Assembly: GCA_051004015.1 (NCBI GenBank)
Contig: JBPCKT010000124.1
Coordinates: 1 to 30,140, forward strand
Reading direction: 5' to 3'
Length of the DNA stretch: 30,140 nt
Source of the DNA: SXOA01 sp051004015
GTDB lineage: Bacteria > Planctomycetota > Planctomycetia > Pirellulales > Pirellulaceae
The translations under genes were made by a program, and so were the position numbers. The notes below the pieces were generated by a model, which was given only the letters and a program-made list of their open reading frames with translations, searched no databases and was not told the origin of the DNA. Shown here piece by piece: positions 8,600-15,777 of the stretch (position 1 is its first letter; every line of letters starts with the position of its first letter).

Positions 8600-11167
8600 A
8601 TGCTCAAAGATTATCAGAAGCGCGTCGATCTAGAGGTAGAGCGGTTTCTCTCCGCGCTGGCGTTGAGGCAAAAGAATACGCCAGCCGATTTTGCCGAACA
8701 ATGCTCGCAAATCACCTGGGAAAAGGACTGCAAGCTCGGGGAATACAAACGGCGCAAAAACGGCGTTGGTCAGGACTTGCCTAACTTCTGCATCAAAGTT
8801 CCCACCGGCGGCGGCAAAACATTGCTGGCGACGCAAATCCTGGGATCGATCTATCGCTCGATTCTAGCCGACCAAAACGGCGCGGGTCTGGTCATCTGGG
8901 TTGTCCCCAGCAGCCAGATTTATCGCGACACAATCAAGCGTCTCTCGGACCGTCGCGACCTCTACCGGGTCATGCTGGAACATTCCCTCTCGCGGCGCAT
9001 TGAGATTTGGGAAAAGGACGAAATCGCCCGGCTGACTCCGGCCCGGTTGCGGGAATGCCTCAATATTCTGGTGATTCAGCTCGCCAGCACCAATCGCGAA
9101 ACTAAGGAGCAACTCAAGTTCTTCCGGGATAGCGGCGGCAATATCGTGCAGCACTTTCCCCCCGAGGATGATGCGGCGGCTCAAAAGGCCCTCAAAGAGA
9201 GAATCCCCAACCTGGACATGATTGTCCATGACGAGGAGCTAGGGCAGCATCTGGCAGCCACGTCCATCGGCAATCTGGTTCGCCTGTGCCGTCCGGCAGT
9301 AATTCTAGATGAAGGACACAAGGCAACCAGCGAACTGGCCCGCAAAACGCTGGAAGGGTTCAACGCTTCCATCATCGTCGAGCTCTCCGCCACGCCGCGG
9401 GTGGGAACGAACATTATTTCGCGGGTCTCCGGCAAAGAGTTGCTGGACGAGGAGATGATCAAGTTGCCGCTGAACATTGCCACGTCGAAGCTGAATAAGT
9501 GGGAGGACGTAGTCACCCAAGCCCGCGACAAGCGTGAATCGCTCGCGGTCCAGGCGGTGGCCCTCTCCGCGAAGGTCGATCCCGAGCTACGGATTCGACC
9601 GATCGTCCTGATTCAAGCAGAACGAACGGGGGCGGAACAGGAGGGAAAAGGGAAGATCCACGCGAATCAGGTGGCGGAATATTTGACCCAGCATTTAGGA
9701 GTGCCGAGGGAGAAAGTGAAAATCAAATCCGCCGAAAACGACGGTTTGGAAGACGTGGATTTAATGAACCCGGATTGCGCGGTGGAATGGATCATCACCA
9801 AAAGCGCGCTGCAGGAAGGGTGGGATTGTCCCTTCGCCTACATCCTGGTTTCTCTCTCGAGCACCGGCAGCTCGCAAAACATGACCCAATTAGTCGGACG
9901 CGTGCTGCGGCAACCGTACCAGCGCCGCGCGCCGGAAAAATACGCAGAACTCAACGAAAGCTACATCTATTGCCTGCATGCCACTTCCGGTGAGATCGCC
10001 AAGCAGGTGAAGAAGGCACTGGAGCAGGAAGGCTACGAGGGGGAAGGGTTCGTCGTGGATGCTTCGGGGCGGACATCCACAAAAACCGAGCGCATGACGG
10101 CGATCCGGCCGGAGTTTTCGTCGCTCTATAAGAAACCATTTGCAGGAAAGATTTACCTTCCCCGCTTTTGTGTCCGCACGGGAAAGGGGAAAGCCGCCCA
10201 ATACGAGCCCCTGGATTATTTTCGTCACCTGATCAGTCGCGTGGACGTGGAAAAGTTCGAATACGTCGGCGTGAGCACATGGCAACTCAATAAAGAGCTA
10301 TTGGAAGCCAAGGACCGTTTTTATCGCGTCACCCTTGGAACAGAATTGACTCGTGTCAGTGAAAAGGACACCGAGGTGCTGGAATCGGACGAAGAAGTGC
10401 TCGGCTGGATGACGGCCAGCCTGCGTTTCGATTTTTTCAGCCAAAAGGAATTGGGAATTGTGGCTGAGCGTGTCTACCAGCAGATTAAGAAGGCTGATTT
10501 GCTTCTGCAAGACCGCCTGGCACTAGTCAAATTCGTAGTGCGCAACAAGACGGAAGCGTTCATCCAGGAACAGCTTGACAAGCAGACCGAAGCGGCATTC
10601 GACGAGTTGTTTGCGGAGGACAGAATCGAGTTTTACCTGGCGTGCGAGAATTGCCGGTATGAGATTCCGGCCAGTCTCCCCCTCAAGCAAAGCGGAGCAC
10701 TGCAACCTCTCATGCATGATGACGGCAAGCCGGTGCAGCGGTCACTGTTTGACTTTGTGGACGATAAGGAACACAACAAATTTGAGCGGGCAATTGCCCT
10801 CTGCCTGGATAAAGACGCCGACGTGCTGTGGTGGTATCGCAACCTTGTCGGTGACAAGCATTTTCACATCCAGGGTTACCGGAAGCAGAAGGTGTTCCCT
10901 GATTTTCTGGTGCATCGCACCCCGGTCCCCAAAGAAAACCACCTAGTGCTCGTTCTGGAGGGGAAAGGGGATATGCGGGACGTGGAAGATACCGAGTACA
11001 AGCGGAATCTGGCAACCTTATTCTCTGAAACCGGCAAACGCGTTCCATGGCAGAAGTTAGGTGAAGAGTTCCGCGATCACATCTTCAAATTCGAGATTCT
11101 CGACGAATCCGGACCGGATGGACGCGACTGGAAAGATACGCTCCGCGAGCTGCTCGCAGACGCATAA
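8600..11167 (+). CDS. res: Type III restriction-modification system, Res helicase-nuclease
   Basis: This 855-aa protein is the ATP-dependent restriction subunit. Superfamily 2 helicase motifs appear in order: Walker A P-T-G-G-G-K-T (68-74), DExH as D-E-G-H (237-240), S-A-T-P-R (263-267), and motif VI G-R-V-L-R-Q-P (433-439). The C-terminal PD-(D/E)xK nuclease is visible as P-D (767-768) followed by E-G-K (787-789) in L-V-L-E-G-K-G-D. All catalytic residues are present, so the enzyme looks active. Res works in complex with Mod, moving along DNA after recognition and cutting when two oppositely oriented unmethylated sites are engaged. The gene follows mod by six bases. It is somewhat shorter than EcoP15I Res. 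Confidence 0.95.
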   Translation: MLKDYQKRVDLEVERFLSALALRQKNTPADFAEQCSQITWEKDCKLGEYKRRKNGVGQDLPNFCIKVPTGGGKTLLATQILGSIYRSILADQNGAGLVIWVVPSSQIYRDTIKRLSDRRDLYRVMLEHSLSRRIEIWEKDEIARLTPARLRECLNILVIQLASTNRETKEQLKFFRDSGGNIVQHFPPEDDAAAQKALKERIPNLDMIVHDEELGQHLAATSIGNLVRLCRPAVILDEGHKATSELARKTLEGFNASIIVELSATPRVGTNIISRVSGKELLDEEMIKLPLNIATSKLNKWEDVVTQARDKRESLAVQAVALSAKVDPELRIRPIVLIQAERTGAEQEGKGKIHANQVAEYLTQHLGVPREKVKIKSAENDGLEDVDLMNPDCAVEWIITKSALQEGWDCPFAYILVSLSSTGSSQNMTQLVGRVLRQPYQRRAPEKYAELNESYIYCLHATSGEIAKQVKKALEQEGYEGEGFVVDASGRTSTKTERMTAIRPEFSSLYKKPFAGKIYLPRFCVRTGKGKAAQYEPLDYFRHLISRVDVEKFEYVGVSTWQLNKELLEAKDRFYRVTLGTELTRVSEKDTEVLESDEEVLGWMTASLRFDFFSQKELGIVAERVYQQIKKADLLLQDRLALVKFVVRNKTEAFIQEQLDKQTEAAFDELFAEDRIEFYLACENCRYEIPASLPLKQSGALQPLMHDDGKPVQRSLFDFVDDKEHNKFERAIALCLDKDADVLWWYRNLVGDKHFHIQGYRKQKVFPDFLVHRTPVPKENHLVLVLEGKGDMRDVEDTEYKRNLATLFSETGKRVPWQKLGEEFRDHIFKFEILDESGPDGRDWKDTLRELLADA

Positions 11168-11199
11168 CTAAGGCTCGGTGAATACATTGCATCGAGCGC

Positions 11200-11337
11200 A
11201 TGTTTCCATTTCTCGTGTGCCCCTGGCTTGTCATTCCCTGGTGTCCGCGTAAATTCAGCCTCCGCGGCCTCTTCGTGGTCATGACCGTTCTTGCGACAGT
11301 CGTAGGCGTCATCGTCTGGGTCGATAAGACCTTTTGA
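11200..11337 (+). CDS. Small planctomycete-type membrane protein (45 aa)
   Basis: ATG 11200 to TGA 11337 encodes 45 residues. After a short N-terminus with two cysteines comes R-K-F-S-L-R-G-L-F-V-V-M-T-V and then a Val/Ala/Gly-rich stretch ending in V-W-V-D-K-T-F. An R-(x)-F-S-L-R-x-L motif directly followed by one hydrophobic helix is a signature I know from many short membrane or pilin-like planctomycete proteins. An in-frame TGA just upstream excludes a longer form. There is no clear ribosome-binding site, so expression is uncertain. It sits 32 bp after the res stop in the same direction. The function is unknown. Confidence 0.6.
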   Translation: MFPFLVCPWLVIPWCPRKFSLRGLFVVMTVLATVVGVIVWVDKTF

Positions 11338-11395
11338 CCCCGCGACTTGCACTGCCGACGAATTCGTCCATCCGATCCATGACCCGATGGGGGGG

Positions 11396-11424
11396 TTGAC
11401 GGACACTTAGGAAATGTGTACAAT
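11396..11424 (+). promoter_or_regulatory. Sigma70-like promoter without a downstream gene
   Basis: TTGACG at 11396-11401 and TACAAT at 11419-11424 are separated by exactly 17 bases. This is one of the best sigma70-type promoters in the window, yet no forward-strand gene begins for 2.6 kb. A GCCGG/CCGGC hairpin follows shortly after, so it may drive a noncoding RNA or belong to a repeat element. Confidence 0.5.
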
Positions 11425-11575
11425 TGCTATCAAGCGGGCCGGCGAGAATCCGGCGGGTCTTTGACAAGTGGGTGGCAAAGGTGCGTGGACGGCTGGGGAG
11501 AGGCTGCGCGCCGGACGATGGAGCGAAGGATTTGAGATCTGGAATTTGAGACTTGAGAACGGTGAGGTGAATACG

Positions 11576-11605
11576 GACTTACGTCGATGGGAATTGACGT
11601 AAGTC
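11576..11605. repeat. GACTTACG palindromic repeat, copy 1
   Basis: The 10-bp arms GACTTACGTC and GACGTAAGTC flank a 10-bp spacer. The same arm-spacer-arm design, with a related spacer, recurs at 11827-11856, and a half copy appears at 24295-24311. Confidence 0.75.
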
Positions 11606-11826
11606 GCGCAGGGAGGCAACGGCTTATTCCCCCGTAAGGGGGGTGTATTAAGAGTGGCCGAAAAGTGTCGCTGCTGTATCAAGTTGCGTGTTCGCAAACA
11701 GTCTGAGCACAATGACTTGCGGCGAGCTGGCTGATGCACACTTGCCGTGAAATGACACTCCAAAACCTGTATAAAACGGGCCTCTTGGGGGTGCTCCGTG
11801 TATCAAAAAACGGGGCTGCTTTTGGG

Positions 11827-11856
11827 GACTTACGGCGAGTGGATTTGACGTAAGTC
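11827..11856. repeat. GACTTACG palindromic repeat, copy 2
   Basis: This copy has arms GACTTACGGC and GACGTAAGTC around a 10-bp spacer. It differs from copy 1 by one arm base and a few spacer bases. The pair suggests a short dispersed extragenic palindrome family. Confidence 0.75.
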
Positions 11857-11884
11857 GAGGGCAAGAATGGACGCAAGGATGGAC

Positions 11885-11927
11885 GGGGTCGGGAGGGGTT
11901 TTCGCGGCGAAAACTCCTCCCGACCCC
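11885..11927 (-). terminator. 21-bp stem-loop downstream of citrate synthase gene
   Basis: Arms at 11885-11905 and 11907-11927 are reverse complements with a single G-T-type mismatch. The hairpin starts nine bases after the stop codon of the reverse-strand citrate synthase gene. It is placed like a terminator or 3' mRNA stabiliser. No T-run follows on the reverse strand, so intrinsic termination is not certain. Confidence 0.55.
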
Positions 11928-11936
11928 CTCAGGTGG

Positions 11937-13040
11937 TCACCGCGGGAGTTTGCGGAGGGCGGGGCCTTTGTAGATCGCCCGGGGGCGCATAATGCGGTTG
12001 TTGTCGAGCTGCTCGATGACGTGGGCGCTCCAGCCGACGACGCGGGCGATGACGAAGAGGGGGGTGAAGAGATCCATGGGAAGGCCGAAGTAGTGGTAGA
12101 GCCGGGCGCAGGGCCAGTCGACGTTCGGGGGGAGCTTCTTCAGGTTCCAGGCGGTCTGCTCGATGATTTCGGCGGTCTGTTCCAGGTTCTGGTTGCCGGT
12201 CTCCGCGGCGACGGCTGCCACGAGCCGTTTGAGGATGACGGCACGGGGGTCGCCGTCCTTGTAGACCCGGTGGCCGAAGCCCATCAGCAGCTCCTTGCGG
12301 GCGAAGGCCCCTTCGACCCAGGCTTTCGCTTTGTCCGGCGAGCCGACGGAGAGGAGGACTTCCAGGGCCCGCTCGTTGGCCCCGCCGTGGAGCGGGCCTT
12401 TGAGCGTGCCGATGGCCCCGGTGATGGCGGAGTGGAGGTCGCTGAGCGTGGAGCAGATGCAGCGGGCCGCGAAGGTGGAGGCGTTGAACTCGTGCTCGGC
12501 ATAGAGGATGAGCGAAACGTCGAGGGCCTTGACCTGCCGCTCGGTCGGTTTCTTGCCATGAAGCATCTTCAGGAAATTGGCGGGGAGCGAAAGTTCCGGA
12601 TCAGCCGCCACCGGCTGCTGGCCCGACTTGAGCCGCTGACGGGCGGCGACAATGACGGGGAATTTGGCGAGCAGGCGCTCGGTCTTGCGCACGCTGGCAT
12701 CGTGGCTGTTATCGGCGACTTCGGGTTCCCAATGGGCGAGCAGGCTGCATGCGGAGCGGAGGACGTCCATCGTGGGAACGCCGGCGGGAATTTTGCGGAG
12801 CGTGTCGATGATTTCCGGCGGGACATTCGCCGCCGCGCCGAGCCGCGAGCGGAACCCGGCGGCCTGGGCGGCCGTCGGCAGCTCGCCGTAGAGGACGAGG
12901 TATGCGACCTCCTCATAGGTGGACTGCTCGGCCAGCTCCTCGATGGCATAGCCCCGGTAGGTCAGGCCGGTCTCGACCGTGCTGATAGCCGTTTCGCCGG
13001 CGACGACACCGGCGAGGCCGGGGGAGTAGGTTTCGCTCAT
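11937..13040 (-). CDS. prpC: Citrate synthase / 2-methylcitrate synthase
   Basis: This 367-aa protein starts at ATG 13040; a TTG seven codons earlier is in frame but unlikely. Citrate-synthase signatures are A-E-H-E-F-N-A-S-T (about 182-190), H-G-G-A-N-E (218-223) and G-F-G-H-R-V-Y-K-D-G-D-P-R (254-266), which include the catalytic histidines. The length fits the short bacterial type that includes 2-methylcitrate synthases. It condenses oxaloacetate with acetyl-CoA or propionyl-CoA. The adjacent methylisocitrate lyase gene, 45 bp upstream on the same strand, favours the propionyl-CoA (2-methylcitrate cycle) role. No methylcitrate dehydratase gene is in the window, so plain citrate synthase activity remains possible. 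Confidence 0.87.
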   Translation of the reverse strand: MSETYSPGLAGVVAGETAISTVETGLTYRGYAIEELAEQSTYEEVAYLVLYGELPTAAQAAGFRSRLGAAANVPPEIIDTLRKIPAGVPTMDVLRSACSLLAHWEPEVADNSHDASVRKTERLLAKFPVIVAARQRLKSGQQPVAADPELSLPANFLKMLHGKKPTERQVKALDVSLILYAEHEFNASTFAARCICSTLSDLHSAITGAIGTLKGPLHGGANERALEVLLSVGSPDKAKAWVEGAFARKELLMGFGHRVYKDGDPRAVILKRLVAAVAAETGNQNLEQTAEIIEQTAWNLKKLPPNVDWPCARLYHYFGLPMDLFTPLFVIARVVGWSAHVIEQLDNNRIMRPRAIYKGPALRKLPR

Positions 13041-13070
13041 AGGTGCTTTATGTGGTATCAAATTGAAAAT

Positions 13071-13118
13071 CTAGTATCAGGGGGCTTACGCCCCCCGCTC
13101 GCCTGCGGCAAGCGAGCG
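13071..13118. repeat. REP-like palindromes overlapping the end of the lyase gene
   Basis: Two adjacent hairpins, GGGGGC-TTAC-GCCCCC (about 13079-13094) and CGCTCGC/GCGAGCG (about 13097-13118), form a compact REP-like element. The reverse-strand lyase gene ends inside it: its last codons are encoded by the palindrome and its stop lies within the first hairpin. Confidence 0.65.
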
Positions 13119-13967
13119 GTCTCGTTCTTCGTAGACGGCATAGTCGAGCAGGTCGTACAGCTCCTCGCGGGTCTGCATCAAATCCAAAATGCCCTCTTGA
13201 GTCCCTTCGGCGGCGATGACGGCGAGGGAGGCTTCGATGGCCTTCATGGCGACGCGCTGGAGCGTGACTGGATAGAGCACGACCGCATAGCCGAGGTCGG
13301 TGAGCTCATCGAGGGTGAGCAACGGGCTCTTGCCGAACTCGGTCATGTTGGCGATGAGCGGAGCTTCGATCTCGCGGGCGAAACGCTCGAATTCGTCCTT
13401 GCTGGCCAGGGCTTCGGGAAAAATCCAGTCGGCCCCGGCCTCGAGGTACTGCTTGGCCCGGTCGATGGCGTCTTCCAGGTTCGTCACACCGCGGGCGTCG
13501 GTCCGGCCGATGAGGACGAGGTCGGGATTGATCCTGGCGGTGACGGCGGCGCGGAGCTTGGCACAAAAAGCGGCTGGTTCGACGAGCGATTTGCCCCCGA
13601 GATGCCCACACCGCTTGGGAAGCTGCTGGTCCTCAAGCTGGATGGCGGCGACGCCGGCGGCTTCCAGCTCGATGACGGTTCGCTCGACGTTCAGGGGCTC
13701 GCCAAAACCGGTATCGGCATCGACGATAAGGGGCAAGTTGCTGCTGCGCGTCAGGTAGGTCGCCTGCTGGACAAGCTCCGAGAGCGTGAACAGGCCGACG
13801 TCGGGGAGGGCCAGGACATTGGAGGAAAGAGACGCCCCGGAAAGGTACATCGCCTCGTAGCCCGCCTGCTCAATCAGCCGCGCCACAAGCGCGCTGGTCG
13901 CTCCGGGAACCTGGATGGTCCCTTCCGCGATAATGTCCCGCAGCAGGCGGCCGGGCGAAGAAGTCAT
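13086..13967 (-). CDS. prpB: Methylisocitrate lyase (isocitrate lyase/PEP mutase family)
   Basis: This 293-aa protein has the family's metal-binding V-D-A-D-T-G-F-G (82-89), the acidic pair I-Q-L-E-D (109-113) and the catalytic-cysteine motif K-R-C-G-H-L (118-123). Length and motif match methylisocitrate lyase rather than the longer isocitrate lyases. It cleaves 2-methylisocitrate to pyruvate and succinate. It lies directly upstream of the citrate-synthase-type gene on the same strand, so the two probably share a transcript for propionate or propionyl-CoA use. The final residues (about D-R-S-L-A-A-G-E-R-G-A) are encoded by a REP-like palindrome, suggesting the original stop was replaced by repeat insertion. 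Confidence 0.9.
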   Translation of the reverse strand: MTSSPGRLLRDIIAEGTIQVPGATSALVARLIEQAGYEAMYLSGASLSSNVLALPDVGLFTLSELVQQATYLTRSSNLPLIVDADTGFGEPLNVERTVIELEAAGVAAIQLEDQQLPKRCGHLGGKSLVEPAAFCAKLRAAVTARINPDLVLIGRTDARGVTNLEDAIDRAKQYLEAGADWIFPEALASKDEFERFAREIEAPLIANMTEFGKSPLLTLDELTDLGYAVVLYPVTLQRVAMKAIEASLAVIAAEGTQEGILDLMQTREELYDLLDYAVYEERDRSLAAGERGA

Positions 13968-14011
13968 GCTGATTCAATCATAGCGCGGCGGTGCGGAGGA
14001 TGACAAGTAGA

Positions 14012-14085
14012 TAGTAGCCTGCACTCTCCGAGTGTCGGCCCGGATTTTTTTTGGAACTCCGCGCTCACGGAGTGAGCGGACTACA
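14012..14085. repeat. Imperfect inverted-repeat element (REP/MITE-like)
   Basis: The left end (GTAGCCTGCACTCTCCGAGTG) and the reverse complement of the right end (GTAGTCCGCTCACTCCGTGAG) are alike except for small indels, around a T-rich centre. An internal CGCTCAC/GTGAGCG hairpin is also present. It fills the spacer between the divergent lyase gene and the membrane-protein gene. I have seen similar ends as dispersed repeats in planctomycetes, but copy number here is not known. Confidence 0.55.
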
Positions 14086-14094
14086 TTAGTACCC

Positions 14095-15777
14095 ATGAAG
14101 ACGGCGATATCTCACGTGGATAAGAAGTTGAGCCAAGACTGGCGGTGGCAGACGCTGGAGATCTTCTTCATTTTCTTGGTCCTGTTTCTGTTCGTCGGCT
14201 CGCCTCCCCCCGATGCCGGCGAGTCCCACTACCTGGTGAAGGCGAAGCACTACTGGGACCGCGACTTCTGCCGCGGCGACCTGTTCCTGGAGTCGCCCGA
14301 GGCCCACCTGGTCTTCTGCTGGGTCTTCGGCTGGCTGACCAGGTTCTGCTCGCTGGATGCCACCTCTTGGATTCTCCGCACCGTCGCCTGGCTCGGCTTC
14401 GCGTTCGCCTGGCAGCGCTTGAGCTGGGCCGTGGCTCCGCAGCGGTTCTGGTCCATCCTCTCCGCCGGGCTGATGCTGGCGCTCCTCCGCGGTTGCCACA
14501 TGTCCCGAGAATTGATTCTGGTGGGAGGCGTGGAAGCCAAGGTCTTCGCGTACGTGCTAGTGCTGCTGGGAATGGGGGAGTTAACCCACGGCCGCTGGAA
14601 CTGGACCTGGGCGTTCATGGGAGCGGCGAGCGCGATGCACGTCATCGTCGGCGGCTGGTCGGGAGTGGCGCTGGGAGTTGCCTGGCTCGTCGCGCCGCAG
14701 GACAGGCCGCCGCTTCTCAAAATGCTTCCGGGGTTGGCGTGTGCGTTTGTGCTGGCTTTGGAGGGACTCATTCCCGGCCTGTTGCTCACCTGGGGACAGG
14801 ACAAGGCCACGGTTAACGCCGCACATCAGATCTACGTCTTCGACCGGCTGCCGCACCATCTGGTTTTCCATCGATTTGGCAACTGGTACATCGCGCGGCA
14901 CCTGGCGCTCGTCGCCTGCTGGGGAATGCTGGCCTGGTGGAACCGGTCGAAATTGCCGCGGGTGCAGGGGATGGTGCTGGGGGCGGTGCTCATCGCCGCC
15001 ATCGGCATTGCCATCGACCAAGGACTCGTGGCGTGGGCGACGGTCACCGGAGCATCTCAGGAAGATTATCAATCCTCCGCCGCGCCGCTTTTGCGGTACT
15101 ACTTCTTCCGGCTGTCTGATGCGCTGGTGCCGATGGGAGTTTCGCTTTCGGTGTTTGCTTTGCTGCTCCAGTGGCGAGACTCGCGGCCGGCGCTGACCTC
15201 TTGCGGCCTGATTGCCGCGCTCGCCATGGGCTCCCTCAACATCGTGGAAATCTGCATCGACCGCTCCTTGCGGCCACTACCGGGGGCTTGGATTCAGCCG
15301 CATCCGACGCCTGACAGCCGATGGCGGGCCTGGCAACTGCGCGGGGACGAAGGGCGCGAGCAGCTTGCCGAGTCGCGGCGGCGGTTCGCGGAATGGAAGA
15401 ACCTCTGCCGCTGGATTCGCGACAAGACACCCAAAGATGCCAAGTTCCTCACGCCCCGCAATCAGCAGACCTTCAAGTGGTACGCGGAGCGGGCGGAAGT
15501 GGTGACTTGGAAGGACATTCCGCAGGATGCCGCCGGCCTGGTGGAGTGGCGAAGTATCTTGAGCGAGGTCTTTCCGCCCGAGGGCTTTGGCAGCGACGCA
15601 GCGGCGAACAGCGATGCCGAAATCCTTACCATCGCCCAGAAGTACGGGGCGAGCTACCTCGTCGTCGACCGGACGCGCACGAACCGCATCATCGCCTTGC
15701 CGCGGCTCCGCCCCGACGATGAGCCGCTGAACCCAACCTACGCCATCTATCTCATTTCGCCGCCGGCAACACCTTGA
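14095..15777 (+). CDS. Large polytopic membrane protein, planctomycete type (possibly DUF6798)
   Basis: This 560-aa protein starts at ATG 14095. It begins with a cytoplasmic-looking charged segment followed by a hydrophobic helix (I-F-F-I-F-L-V-L-F-L-F-V-G), then P-P-P-D-A-G-E-S-H-Y. About ten further hydrophobic segments run to roughly residue 390. The soluble C-terminus carries W-I-R-D-K-T-P-K-D-A-K-F-L-T-P-R and F-K-W-Y-A-E-R-A, which resembles the extracytoplasmic tail of planctomycete membrane proteins annotated DUF6798. Overall architecture recalls GT-C glycosyltransferases, but I cannot show a catalytic acidic motif beyond D-A-G-E in the first loop. The 3' end overlaps the convergent PPC-protein gene by 26 bp. 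Confidence 0.75.
   Translation: MKTAISHVDKKLSQDWRWQTLEIFFIFLVLFLFVGSPPPDAGESHYLVKAKHYWDRDFCRGDLFLESPEAHLVFCWVFGWLTRFCSLDATSWILRTVAWLGFAFAWQRLSWAVAPQRFWSILSAGLMLALLRGCHMSRELILVGGVEAKVFAYVLVLLGMGELTHGRWNWTWAFMGAASAMHVIVGGWSGVALGVAWLVAPQDRPPLLKMLPGLACAFVLALEGLIPGLLLTWGQDKATVNAAHQIYVFDRLPHHLVFHRFGNWYIARHLALVACWGMLAWWNRSKLPRVQGMVLGAVLIAAIGIAIDQGLVAWATVTGASQEDYQSSAAPLLRYYFFRLSDALVPMGVSLSVFALLLQWRDSRPALTSCGLIAALAMGSLNIVEICIDRSLRPLPGAWIQPHPTPDSRWRAWQLRGDEGREQLAESRRRFAEWKNLCRWIRDKTPKDAKFLTPRNQQTFKWYAERAEVVTWKDIPQDAAGLVEWRSILSEVFPPEGFGSDAAANSDAEILTIAQKYGASYLVVDRTRTNRIIALPRLRPDDEPLNPTYAIYLISPPATP

Larger units (their letters stand above)
11425..11884. other. Gene-free, repeat-rich stretch
   Basis: No convincing gene is present on either strand. 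The stretch contains a GCCGG/CCGGC hairpin just after the orphan promoter and two copies of the GACTTACG palindrome. The short open frames that can be drawn here on the reverse strand simply read through these repeats and contain similar peptide fragments for that reason. Confidence 0.6.

Noticed and set aside
11407..11876. Two reverse-strand open frames sharing a Y-V-x-S-x-R-R-K-S peptide
   Set aside because: The shared peptide is the translation of the GACTTACG repeat; the frames have no ribosome-binding sites or domains.
12021..14003. A 660-codon forward-strand open frame across the citrate synthase and lyase genes
   Set aside because: It is antisense to two genes with complete catalytic motifs and arises from GC-rich third positions; its translation shows no domain.
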